A stretch of DNA of 15,227 nt from HGM04593 sp045646845 (GCA_045646845.1 JAZRLO010000046.1:1-15227); one strand, 5' to 3'; counted from the first letter of the stretch, positions 1 through 7,613 are shown. Notes: generated by a model from the sequence alone, not told the origin. A program made the numbers and translations.

Positions 1-1
1 T

Positions 2-580
2 AAAGAACTTGAGACTATAACATTATTCTATGATGGCTCAGGTGATACTTCTCTTGTTGCACTAATGTCAGATGGTTTGATATCCTTCGTAGAAGAAGGC
101 TATGACGACATTGATACCCTTGAGCTCAAAGATAAAAACGATAAGCTTTTTATTGATTTGCAAAGATTGCTCAAAACAGCCATTATTGATTCCACAATGT
201 ATATTGGTCGTACCGATACTATTTTGCGCTACGAAAAAGTAAAGAATATCATTGGAGTAGGTTTCGTTATTAAACGTACAAATACAACAACTATTGATAC
301 AATAGTATCTGGCAGTTCGGAATATCAAAGACTTAAAAATGGAAAATATGAATGTGTTAAACCAGGAATGACCGTTGTGTGTACATACTCCCCCGATTTG
401 TATGACATACCAGCTGACCACATGCTACTGTACAGATACAAAAACCATTGCATTGCCAATGACACATTATGTTACAATCGGAGCAGTAATATTGTACGTA
501 TAAATTCATATGTTGCAGAAGTTGACTCAGCTTTATTTGAAGAAGTTACAGATAGGATAAGAGAGTTTACATTCGAATAG
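2..580 (+). CDS. hypothetical protein, 5'-truncated by window edge
   Basis: The reading frame is open from base 2 without a stop and gives plausible protein (KELETITLFYDGSGD...) before the first internal ATG at 65, so the gene almost certainly begins left of the window. About 192 codons are visible. I do not recognise the family. There is no signal peptide or membrane segment in the visible part. It is rich in charged and polar residues, with a beta-rich feel in the second half, and ends in REFTFE. It is AT-rich compared with the terminase operon downstream, which suggests accessory DNA. The stop codon lies 10 bp before the 591-662 inverted-repeat element, which in turn runs into a terminator. 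An orphan immunity or accessory protein is possible but unsupported. Confidence 0.75.
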   Translation, partial: KELETITLFYDGSGDTSLVALMSDGLISFVEEGYDDIDTLELKDKNDKLFIDLQRLLKTAIIDSTMYIGRTDTILRYEKVKNIIGVGFVIKRTNTTTIDTIVSGSSEYQRLKNGKYECVKPGMTVVCTYSPDLYDIPADHMLLYRYKNHCIANDTLCYNRSSNIVRINSYVAEVDSALFEEVTDRIREFTFE

Positions 581-590
581 TATCCAAGCA

Positions 591-662
591 CCCCCACCGG
601 CAGTAACAATGCCCCACAAGGCGCAACAAAAAGCAGGAACAAAAAAGCATGCTGCCGGTGGG
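591..662. repeat. 72-bp inverted-repeat element, copy 1 (R1)
   Basis: The ends are a perfect 11-bp inverted repeat: CCCACCGGCAG at 593-603 and CTGCCGGTGGG at 652-662. The interior is A-rich and includes AAGGCGCAACAAAAAGCAGG and the palindrome GCATGC. A second copy sits at 1984-2056 with nearly identical right-hand sequence and a diverged left interior. Both copies start 10-11 bp after a stop codon on the same strand and are followed within about 12 bp by an intrinsic terminator. No target-site duplication is visible. Confidence 0.8.
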
Positions 663-673
663 TTCTTTAACCC

Positions 674-706
674 ACAGCACTCACTTCAACGGTGGGTGCT
701 GTTTTT
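674..706 (+). terminator. intrinsic terminator after R1
   Basis: The stem ACAGCACTCAC (674-684) pairs with GTGGGTGCTGT (692-702) with one G-T pair and a 7-nt loop, followed by a T run (702-706). A smaller hairpin, GTGGGTT (658-664) with AACCCAC (669-675), bridges R1 and this stem and overlaps both. It ends transcription of the truncated gene. Confidence 0.75.
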
Positions 707-728
707 ATACAATAACGCAAACCTATTT

Positions 729-761
729 GTCATCTTGACGACTGAAAGGAGGAAAGATCTC
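729..761. repeat. possible dispersed GTCATC...GATCTC repeat
   Basis: The segment begins GTCATCTTGACGACTGAAAG and ends GGAAAGATCTC. From memory it resembles the short intergenic GTCATCCTGA...GAAGGATCT repeat family scattered through Bacteroidetes genomes. Only one copy is in the window, so the assignment rests on recall. The rest of the 707-923 gap shows only small hairpins (GAGGT/ACCTC near 835-847; ATATCA/TGATAT near 876-891). Confidence 0.35.
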
Positions 762-923
762 AAAAACAACCAAAGCGAGTGGCTTAGGGCAGAAGAATTC
801 CCCGGCAAAAACTTGCAAATAGCTTATAATCTTTGAGGTGAACCTCCAAGACTGGCTGTACTCACGGTTATAAATATCAAAGTGATATCAAAGCAAACTT
901 CATATCTCTTGCTCGTTTGCAAC

Positions 924-931
924 TATGTTTG
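924..931 (+). promoter_or_regulatory. Bacteroidetes -7 element (TATGTTTG)
   Basis: TATGTTTG matches the TAnnTTTG -7 consensus exactly. No good TTTG lies 19-21 bp upstream, so the -33 is weak. Initiation near 937 would give a leader of about 24 nt to the ATG at 961. The ATG at 925 lies inside this element, which argues against that start. Confidence 0.5.
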
Positions 932-960
932 TAACTTGCCACAGCAAAATAAAGGATTGT

Positions 961-1973
961 ATGAAAAGAATTATAACTTGTATTGCAATACTGATAACCG
1001 CATTCGCTCAAACACAGACCCAGCACCCAAGGGTTTGTGACTATGTATCATTGAAACATGCATTGAAAGGTTTGGAGTGTGAGGTGATAATAGCAACAGT
1101 TGGTTATAATAATAGTGTAAAAATTTTACACACAAAAAAGGAGATTAAAATACCAACAATAGGACAGTTTGGTAAAGAGATTGACAGCCTTGACATTATT
1201 GATTACAATGGTGACACGGTATATATATATAGAAAACTTATACAAGGTTGGAACGAGGATGTATCTAGAGAAATTAAAAGTAAAAAGGGAGCATATCGTA
1301 TATATAAAAATGAAAAAAACATATCGTTTGAACATTTTGAAATAGAAGATAAGGGTGAAGGAGAATACAATTGTAATCCCAATTACTCTCCAAGTATATA
1401 TCCAGATCTTTTTGAGTGGGAAGGTATGGAAAAGTTACTCAAGGAAAGAAGCATGACATTGCTAGATGAAGATGTTGAAGAACTAACGAGGTTGATATTT
1501 GATAGATACAAACTTGTTCATGTTGATAAATGGCTTTTTAGCCCTTTATTTATTCCGCAAAAAAGAATTCGTGAAATACACGAACGCGCAGGCTTGAAAA
1601 CAAAAATTCCATTAGAAATAACACTTGTCCATGTTTACGACACCATCAGCAAAAAAACAATGATAAATACTGTGCCATAATAGACGAAGATGAGAGTGTT
1701 TTATGCAGTTGGGTCAAAAAAGGTTCTGAAGCAATAATTCTTATAAATGATGAAGATTCTATTAACAAAGAGAAATACTACCTTTATAAGGAGCCTGACA
1801 CCAAAAGTAAAAAGATTTACAAAGTTAAAGAACTCGACGCATTGATTATATATGATACTGTTGGGTTATGGTATTATGTAAAAGTCATTGATAAGAAAGG
1901 AAAGGAGCACAATGGCTGGGTAAAACTGAAAAAGGAACCTGGTTGTTTTTACAATGCGGAATTTTATAAATAA
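961..1973 (+). pseudogene. secreted protein with C-terminal SH3-like segment, frameshifted
   Basis: The start at 961 gives a classical signal peptide (MKRIITCIAILITAFAQ) and lies downstream of a -7 element. The first frame runs to a stop at 1678-1680. The remainder, 1681-1973, has no start codon but is coding-like in the frame one base back and ends CFYNAEFYK. The switch falls in A7 at 1651-1657: an eighth A would read ISKKNNDKYCAIIDEDE and restore one protein of about 338 residues. The last ~70 residues (roughly KKGSEAIILIND... through LWYYVKVIDKKGKEHNGWVKL) resemble a bacterial SH3 domain, which commonly binds peptidoglycan or peptide. The middle region is not recognised. The stop is 10 bp before repeat R2. 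It could be a true pseudogene, a phase-variable gene or a homopolymer sequencing error. Confidence 0.65.
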
Positions 1974-1983
1974 CCTATATTCG

Positions 1984-2056
1984 CCCCCACCGGCAGAACC
2001 GCGCTCAACAAGGCGCAACAAAAAGCAGGAATAAAAAAAGCATGCTGCCGGTGCGG
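1984..2056. repeat. 73-bp inverted-repeat element, copy 2 (R2)
   Basis: This is the second copy of the element at 591-662. It has the same CCCCCACCGGCAG left end, the same AAGGCGCAACAAAAAGCAGG core, and GCATGCTGCCGGTG at the right. The end arms CACCGGCAG (1988-1996) and CTGCCGGTG (2045-2053) pair perfectly. The left interior (1997-2009) differs from copy 1. It begins 10 bp after the stop of the broken SH3-like gene. Confidence 0.8.
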
Positions 2057-2066
2057 GACTTAAACC

Positions 2067-2104
2067 AGAGAGCGGGCCAAAATAACTTTTGGCCCGCTCT
2101 CTTT
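2067..2104 (+). terminator. strong intrinsic terminator after R2
   Basis: A perfect 16-bp stem, AGAGAGCGGGCCAAAA (2067-2082) with TTTTGGCCCGCTCTCT (2087-2102), has a 4-nt loop. The 3' T tract is short. It separates the accessory patch from the terminase operon. Its sequence is unrelated to the hairpin after R1, although both sit at the same offset from the repeat. Confidence 0.75.
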
Positions 2105-2231
2105 ACAATAATAATGCGCAGCTGAAGAAATCCCTTAACGCACCCTTTCTACTGCACTAAACGTAACAAGAACCAGCGTGTGGGACATCTCAATATCCAA
2201 AATTCAGTTTCAATAGTGTCAAAAGCACAAC

Positions 2232-2259
2232 CTTGTACCCGGGAGAGAGAATATCTTTG
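2232..2259 (+). promoter_or_regulatory. likely promoter of terminase operon
   Basis: The -7 element TATCTTTG (2252-2259) fits TAnnTTTG exactly. A partial -33, CTTG (2232-2235), lies 16 bp upstream, slightly closer than usual. Predicted initiation near 2266 leaves a leader of about 14 nt to the ATG at 2280. Confidence 0.5.
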
Positions 2260-2279
2260 CAGCAGAAACAAGAACTGCA

Positions 2280-2780
2280 ATGAAGTATAGAGAAATTAGG
2301 ATAAATGTAGAAGAGCTTTACAGAAGGCTGTTTGCCGAAAGCGGATACATAGCGATGTCGCGCTCGGCAATGGGAGTACCCGACAGGATTGTCGATACAA
2401 TGCAGGCAACGGATGACGAAAGGCGCATCATAGACAACTGGATAAAGAGCAGCGTCAATGAAACGGCACATGCAATTAACCGTCATCTGGGTTCCTGTTC
2501 GGTAAGACATTGCAAAGAAAACGACGGACAGGAATTCATAATATCGTTCAAAGCTCCGCATAACTACCCCGAAGAAGCTATAGGTCTTTTGCAGGAGTGT
2601 GCCATGGACCTGGTATTCAAGCGTACTATGCAGCAATGGAACATGGCTATGAAACCCGATGAGGCAAGCATAACGGCAGCCGGGGCGCAATCCGATGCAC
2701 TGAGATTCAGGGAGCTTCTGGCTCAACGCGACCGACCGACAAAAGAGAAAGGAAAAACCGAAAACTTGATAGAACTATGA
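2280..2780 (+). CDS. small protein upstream of terminase, paralogue 1
   Basis: This 166-residue soluble protein has no signal peptide or membrane segment. It is not recognised as a named family. Residues 44-66 (TDDERRIIDNWIKSSVNETAHAI) form a predicted helix. Residues 84-120 run from a beta-like EFIISF stretch into a helix ending MQQW, and a charged tail (RDRPTKEKGKTE) follows. The product of the next gene shows the same layout, and residues 84-120 align with its 76-112 without gaps. The stop overlaps the next start (ATGA), so translation is probably coupled. Position directly before a large terminase suggests a small-terminase or packaging role. This is inference, because no helix-turn-helix is evident. 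Confidence 0.75.
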   Translation: MKYREIRINVEELYRRLFAESGYIAMSRSAMGVPDRIVDTMQATDDERRIIDNWIKSSVNETAHAINRHLGSCSVRHCKENDGQEFIISFKAPHNYPEEAIGLLQECAMDLVFKRTMQQWNMAMKPDEASITAAGAQSDALRFRELLAQRDRPTKEKGKTENLIEL

Positions 2781-3253
2781 AAAACACCATAATTGTAGAG
2801 AGAAACGAACTGCAGCAGCAGATTGATTTGAGGAACTATTACATGGGAGATTCGGCAAAGAGAAAAGACCCGGATGCCGACACCATACAAAGCAGCAAGG
2901 ATGATGAAGAACTGCTCCTTATGTTTGTCCGCAGGGCAGCTAACGAGCTGGTGACTGCCGTTGCTCTTCGTTTCCCTACAATTGGATTTACTATAGATGA
3001 CAATTACATCACATTCGAGTTCGAAACCATTGACGGCAGCCGTTCGCACCTGCTTCCAATGCTGAAACAAAGCATAACCGATTTCATAGCAAACGAAGTT
3101 ACAATGCACTGGTTGCTGCTGCGTAACCCCTCCATGGCACAGGCCAATATATCGCTTAGGGGGAGCCTGCATGACAATGCACAGAGAATGTTCGCCAAAT
3201 TCTACAACAGAGAGAAGGTACGACGCAGGAGTACTGACTTGGCAGGAATATGA
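2777..3253 (+). CDS. small protein upstream of terminase, paralogue 2
   Basis: This is a 158-residue soluble protein. KDDEELLLMFVRRAANELVTAV (about 41-62) and YITFEFETIDGSRSHLLPML (about 77-96), followed by a helix ending MHW (110-112), match the pattern of the preceding protein. The two look like divergent paralogues or subunits of a hetero-oligomer. The C-terminus is basic (NREKVRRRSTD), which could contact nucleic acid. Its start overlaps the upstream stop and its stop overlaps the start of the terminase gene (ATGA at 3250-3253), so all three genes are translationally coupled. Family not recognised. A small terminase or terminase-accessory role is inferred only from position. Confidence 0.75.
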   Translation: MKNTIIVERNELQQQIDLRNYYMGDSAKRKDPDADTIQSSKDDEELLLMFVRRAANELVTAVALRFPTIGFTIDDNYITFEFETIDGSRSHLLPMLKQSITDFIANEVTMHWLLLRNPSMAQANISLRGSLHDNAQRMFAKFYNREKVRRRSTDLAGI

Positions 3254-5262
3254 AAACCATGAACAAAGATAGGATAATAGAAGAGAATTTGAGACGGCTG
3301 GGAGAAATCTCGGCCGTTTACAATCCTGTTACAGGTGAAGGATGCGCATCAGTCGTACGGCAATGGGTCGATATAAAGGGGTTCCCGGTAGAAAGGCTGA
3401 ACTTGCCGGCAACAATGTTCGGAAGCCGAAAACTTGAAATGCTCTCTACATTGGGAACCGAAGAGTACATAAGAAAGGTCAAAGGAAAAGAGCCTACCGA
3501 CAGGAACATTATTGCTCTGTGGCTCGAATTCTGCCTGGAACGCATAAAGCACGACTTTGAATACTGGGCACGGACAATGACTACCATTTCGGACAAAGGC
3601 AAAGGGCGCGACACGGCATTCATACTGAACCGTCCGCAACGTATTTACCTGAAGGCAATGGAGAAACTGCGACAGGAAAACAGACCTATTGACATCATTC
3701 TGTTGAAAGCACGCCAATGGGGAGGCAGCACACTGACGCAGCTTTACATGTTATGGATACAATTGGTTCACAAGCAGAACTGGAACAGTGTCATCTGCGG
3801 CGACATAGAGAAACAGTCATCGATAGTTGCAGGAATGCTGGCTAAAGTCATTTCGCGCTACCCCACCTGGGCAACAGGAGGAAAAAAACTTACAACATCA
3901 CCCTACCAGGGTGCACAGAAGACACGTGTCATAAGCTGGAGTAATAGCCGTTATTCGTTAGGCTCGGCACAGAAGCCCGATTCGTTGCGAAGCGAAGACA
4001 TCAGCATGGCACACCTGACCGAAGTAGGCCTATGGAAAGCCACAACAGGACGTAAGCCCGAAGACCTTGTACAGTCCATCTTCGGTTCAATAGCCAGCGG
4101 GCCATATACTATGAAGGTGATAGAATCAACTGCAAAAGGAGTCGGAAACTTTTTTCACCGCACATGGACCGACGCCTTGGCTCAGCGAAATAACTTTACA
4201 CCGGTATTCATTCCTTGGTTCAGTATAGACCTTTATAGCAAGCCGCTCCATTCAGCCGATTATGGCTCATTCATTGAACATATGGACGAGTATGAGCAGA
4301 ACCTGTTTTCGCTTGGCGCGACACTTGAAGCAATTGCATGGTACCGCGACAAGAGACGGGAGATGCCCGATGAGTGGCGGTTGTTTTCGGAATTCCCATC
4401 GACTGCAAACGAAGCATTCCAGAGTACGGGACGCAGAGTTTTCAAGATAAGCTATGTGAATGATGCACGCAAGGACTGCATACCTCCGCTTTTCATAGGA
4501 GATATAGAAACAAAGAAGGACTCGTCGGGGAAGCCGGTAACAGAGTTCGTCCCCGCTACCGCTGGGGAGAGAGGCAGCGAAGGGTCGCTCATGGTATGGC
4601 TGATGCCGGACAACACACAGCACCTCAGAGACAGGTATATTGTAACGGTGGATGTAGGCGGCACAGGCAACAAGGCCGACTACAGCTGCATTGTGGTTGC
4701 CGACCGCATAGCCATGCCCGAAGGTGGAGTGCCAGAGATTGCGGCATGCTGGCACGGACACATCGAGCACGACAGGCTCGCATGGAAAGCTGTGGAGATT
4801 GCAAAAGCATACGGCAATGCCCTGTTGGTAATTGAATCCAACACATTGGAAACGGAAGGAACTGAAGGCAACAACTTCGAGTACATACTCAGCGAGATTG
4901 CAGGAAAATACAGTAACCTCTACTGCCGCACATCACAGGTTGAGATAAAGCAGGGGCGGCCGCGCCGTTGGGGATTCCACACGAACAGTTCAACAAAGCC
5001 GATGGTGATAAACTTCCTGAACAAGGCTCTGCGTGACGGTCTCTACATTGAGCGGTGCATGGAAACCACATACGAACTGGACCTGTACGAATTCAAGGAA
5101 AACGGAAAGGAGATGGGAGCCATTGAAGGCAACCACGACGACCGGGTAATGGCAACCGCGATACTTGTATGGGTGTGCTACAACCACCCGTTGCCAACTG
5201 CTGTGAACAGCAGCCACAACACAAACAAACGCACACGCATCGTGAGCGAAGCAAGCATATAA
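3250..5262 (+). CDS. phage-type terminase large subunit (ATPase-nuclease)
   Basis: This 670-residue protein has the two-domain layout of large terminases, which cut concatemeric DNA and pump it into procapsids. The N-terminal ATPase shows a Walker-A-like KARQWGGST (153-161), a Walker-B-like MAHLTEVG with E258 (253-260) and a coupling motif IESTAKG (291-297). The C-terminal RNase H-like nuclease shows D468 in VTVDVGGTGNKADYS, E529 in LLVIESN and D630/D631 in GNHDDRVMA, so the acidic metal-binding residues appear intact. Length is normal to slightly long for the family, and there is no frameshift. It is the last gene of a coupled three-gene operon. No portal, protease or capsid gene follows, which is unusual. 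It may be a prophage remnant, a satellite or a domesticated system. Confidence 0.9.
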   Translation: MKTMNKDRIIEENLRRLGEISAVYNPVTGEGCASVVRQWVDIKGFPVERLNLPATMFGSRKLEMLSTLGTEEYIRKVKGKEPTDRNIIALWLEFCLERIKHDFEYWARTMTTISDKGKGRDTAFILNRPQRIYLKAMEKLRQENRPIDIILLKARQWGGSTLTQLYMLWIQLVHKQNWNSVICGDIEKQSSIVAGMLAKVISRYPTWATGGKKLTTSPYQGAQKTRVISWSNSRYSLGSAQKPDSLRSEDISMAHLTEVGLWKATTGRKPEDLVQSIFGSIASGPYTMKVIESTAKGVGNFFHRTWTDALAQRNNFTPVFIPWFSIDLYSKPLHSADYGSFIEHMDEYEQNLFSLGATLEAIAWYRDKRREMPDEWRLFSEFPSTANEAFQSTGRRVFKISYVNDARKDCIPPLFIGDIETKKDSSGKPVTEFVPATAGERGSEGSLMVWLMPDNTQHLRDRYIVTVDVGGTGNKADYSCIVVADRIAMPEGGVPEIAACWHGHIEHDRLAWKAVEIAKAYGNALLVIESNTLETEGTEGNNFEYILSEIAGKYSNLYCRTSQVEIKQGRPRRWGFHTNSSTKPMVINFLNKALRDGLYIERCMETTYELDLYEFKENGKEMGAIEGNHDDRVMATAILVWVCYNHPLPTAVNSSHNTNKRTRIVSEASI

Positions 5263-5263
5263 T

Positions 5264-5315
5264 ATTGGATAACGATACAGTTTGATTACATGTATATTAC
5301 CGGGGATTATCCAAT
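5264..5315. repeat. 9-bp inverted repeat after terminase gene
   Basis: ATTGGATAA (5264-5272) and TTATCCAAT (5307-5315) are perfect complements separated by 34 nt, starting two bases after the terminase stop. It may be a 3'-UTR stem or an element end. There is no T run. Confidence 0.5.
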
Positions 5316-5343
5316 AACCGTAAGTTACAATCCTCCCACACAA

Positions 5344-5377
5344 AAAACGAGCTTTAGTATTAACTAAAGCTCGTTTT
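5344..5377. terminator. bidirectional terminator between convergent operons
   Basis: A perfect 15-bp stem, AAAACGAGCTTTAGT (5344-5358) with ACTAAAGCTCGTTTT (5363-5377), has a 4-nt loop. It is flanked by A and T runs, so it works on both strands. It ends the terminase operon (+) and the exporter operon (-). Confidence 0.9.
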
Positions 5378-5409
5378 AATTAATTAACTTTGGAATTTTG
5401 TATCCTTTT

Positions 5410-6513
5410 CTATGCTTGTTTCTTGTAGGTGATGGCAGCAAGAGTATTGAAGAGAAGAGCAAAAATGCCAAGCGCGACAAAATTCTCCCACAGTTCGGCA
5501 ATTGTGGTGCCCTTGAGATATACCGACCGCAGAATCTCTACAAAATAACGCGGTGGCAATATCAGCGTAAAGCGTTGCGCCCACAGAGGCATCGAATCGA
5601 CAGGAGTCAACAGTCCGCTCATCAGCATAAAAATCATTATAAAGAAAAACATCACGAACATCGTCTGCTGCATTGTATCGGAGAAATTTGAGATTGTCAG
5701 GCTGAACCCCGAAATGGTAAGAATGAACAACAATGCTCCAATGTATATTGCCCCCACTGAGCCCACAGGCACAAGACCATAGACCCACCTTGCCACAAGT
5801 ATTGCTATGCTCAAGACAAAGAGACCAATAATCCAATACGGCACAAGTTTCGACAATGTAAATGTAAACCTGGAAACCGGAGTGACATTTATCTGTTCAA
5901 TAGAGCCACTCTCCTTTTCGCCGACAATACTCAGCGCCGGCAGAAAACCGCAAATCAGGATAAAGAGAATTATCATCAGTGCCGGAATCATATAGTGACG
6001 ATAGTTAAGCGTCGGGTTGTAACGGTTCTCAATGGTTACAAGTTCCGATAATTTTTCGGGGCTTTTTTCGCCGCGCAATTCAACTAAGGTACGGGCTATT
6101 GTTTGCACGACATACTGCATGCCCATGCCTCCCTTTGTAGCGTTTACGGCATTGGCGGTTATACTTATGCGCTCCGGCGTTGAGACAGCCATATCACGCT
6201 CAAAACCTGCAGGTATCTGCACTATGACATCTACACCACCCTGTTCCATTGCATCCATTGCAATTGGATATTCTGCTGTAGTCTCTGCAAGTGTAAGGTA
6301 CTCCGAGGCTTTGATATGCGAAGCGATGCGGCGCGATACAGCCGAACGGTCGAGATCTACAACAGCCACATTGACATTGCGCACATCCATCGTCATTATA
6401 AGCGGCATAAGCAGCATAACGAGAACCGGAAAGGCAAGAATCAGCTTAGGCAGGAAGGGGTTACGCCTAATCTGCAGAAATTCCTTTTGAATGAGTACGA
6501 TAAATGCTCTCAT
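5410..6513 (-). CDS. ABC-2 type exporter permease, second of pair (YbhR-like)
   Basis: This 367-residue inner-membrane protein belongs to the ABC-2 permease family (YhhJ/YbhS/YbhR type). It has an N-terminal transmembrane helix (LILAFPVLVMLLMPLIM) and then a periplasmic domain beginning VRNVNVAVVD. Five more hydrophobic segments follow, with the cytoplasmic coupling motif GEKESGSIEQINVTPVSR between them. It is the last gene of the operon and should pair with the preceding permease as a heterodimer served by the two ATPases. I chose the ATG at 6513 because GGAG sits 5 nt upstream. A GTG at 6519 overlaps the upstream stop and would add two residues. A bidirectional terminator follows 33 bp after the stop. 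Confidence 0.9.
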   Translation of the reverse strand: MRAFIVLIQKEFLQIRRNPFLPKLILAFPVLVMLLMPLIMTMDVRNVNVAVVDLDRSAVSRRIASHIKASEYLTLAETTAEYPIAMDAMEQGGVDVIVQIPAGFERDMAVSTPERISITANAVNATKGGMGMQYVVQTIARTLVELRGEKSPEKLSELVTIENRYNPTLNYRHYMIPALMIILFILICGFLPALSIVGEKESGSIEQINVTPVSRFTFTLSKLVPYWIIGLFVLSIAILVARWVYGLVPVGSVGAIYIGALLFILTISGFSLTISNFSDTMQQTMFVMFFFIMIFMLMSGLLTPVDSMPLWAQRFTLILPPRYFVEILRSVYLKGTTIAELWENFVALGIFALLFNTLAAITYKKQA

Positions 6514-6515
6514 AG

Positions 6516-7610
6516 TCACTCCAATTTATCTTTAAACTTCTTTAATGACACACCAAGGATTACAACCGTCATACCGAGCAGAATCACGCAATTCTCCCAC
6601 ACCGCCATAATAGGCAGACCTTGGATCATCATCTTACGGACAGCATCGATATACCAACGTGCAGGTACAATGTTCGACACTACCTGGAAGAACGTGGGCA
6701 GGTTCTCAATAGGGAACAGCATTCCCGAAAGCATCAATATAGGCATCATCATAACCATTGCCGAAATTAGCAATGCAGCGACCTGCGTAGTGGCTATGGT
6801 AGAAACCAGAAGACCAAGCGAGAGAGAGAGCACCAGGTAAAGCAGCGAGAGAGAGAAGATTCCACATACACCTCCTGTCATTGGCACACCGAGAAGATAC
6901 CGCGCCAAAAGCAGGATAGTCACAAGGACAATGCACGAAATGGCAAAGTAAGGTATCATCTTCGCAAAAATAATCTTTACAGGACGCACCGGTGAAACAA
7001 GCAACACCTCCATTGTACCTACCTCCTTCTCGCGGACAATAGATACAGAGGTCATCATAGCACACACCAGAATAAAAATCAGTCCCATGATGCCCGGCAC
7101 AAAGTTATATGCCGACTTCATCTGCGGATTGAACAACATACGGGTTTCGAACATGTCCTGCTGAGATGCCGTGCCAAGCAATACACTCTGCAAATATGCC
7201 GATGCCGAACCTGCAGTATTTACATTGGAGGCATCGAGAATAAGCTGAATAATGGGTTTTGTTTCTATGCCTGCTGCGGCTTGGGCTGCAAGACGGTCAT
7301 AGCCCTGAGCAAAGACAACCACTGCATTGGCCTTGCCCGAGCGCAGACAGTGGTCTATTTCATCTTGTGATATATAACCCTTAAAGGTAAAATATCCGTT
7401 TTGCGCGAGGCGCTCAACGGCATCACGCACACCGTCGGTGCGCTCCGGAGCAACAACCGCAACGTTTACATTGTTGACCTCTGTAGATATTGCAAATCCA
7501 AAGAGTATCATGAGTACAATGGGGATAAGCATCACGACAAGCATTGTACGTGTATCACGGAGTATATGCAATGACTCCTTTTTTACGAATGAAGCAAAAT
7601 TCCGTTTCAT
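6516..7610 (-). CDS. ABC-2 type exporter permease, first of pair (YbhS-like)
   Basis: This is a 364-residue ABC-2 permease. Residues 22-42 form the first membrane helix, and about 43-165 form a periplasmic domain starting VNNVNVAVVAPE. Five further hydrophobic segments lie at about 169-190, 218-239, 249-270, 277-299 and 336-354. The REKEVGTMEVLLVSPVRP stretch (193-210) is the typical cytoplasmic coupling region. It shares layout with the next gene's product (NVNVAVV, EKE.G..E, SPV/TPV motifs), so the two are paralogues and probably assemble as a heterodimer. It starts 3 bp after the ATPase stop. The substrate cannot be read from sequence; YbhFSR homologues are linked to drug and cation efflux. 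Confidence 0.92.
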   Translation of the reverse strand: MKRNFASFVKKESLHILRDTRTMLVVMLIPIVLMILFGFAISTEVNNVNVAVVAPERTDGVRDAVERLAQNGYFTFKGYISQDEIDHCLRSGKANAVVVFAQGYDRLAAQAAAGIETKPIIQLILDASNVNTAGSASAYLQSVLLGTASQQDMFETRMLFNPQMKSAYNFVPGIMGLIFILVCAMMTSVSIVREKEVGTMEVLLVSPVRPVKIIFAKMIPYFAISCIVLVTILLLARYLLGVPMTGGVCGIFSLSLLYLVLSLSLGLLVSTIATTQVAALLISAMVMMMPILMLSGMLFPIENLPTFFQVVSNIVPARWYIDAVRKMMIQGLPIMAVWENCVILLGMTVVILGVSLKKFKDKLE

Positions 7611-7613
7611 AAT

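Noticed and set aside
609..836. 75-codon plus-strand ORF
   Set aside because: It runs across repeat R1, the terminator and the dispersed repeat. Its codons reflect those elements and the product is not protein-like.
925..960. Upstream ATG at 925 as start of the SH3-like gene
   Set aside because: It lies inside the -7 promoter element, and starting there would bury the signal peptide that begins at 961.
1650..1660. Programmed -1 frameshift at the A7 run
   Set aside because: The zero-frame codons AAA AAA are preceded by C, so the heptamer is not a standard X XXY YYZ slippery site, and no downstream pseudoknot is apparent. An indel is simpler.
591..2056. R1 and R2 as integron attC sites
   Set aside because: Gene-plus-palindrome order is suggestive, but no GTTRRRY/RYYYAAC core sites frame the repeats and no integrase is visible.
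2190..3198. Minus-strand ORFs opposite the small terminase-operon genes
   Set aside because: They are antisense shadows of well-supported, translationally coupled plus-strand genes.
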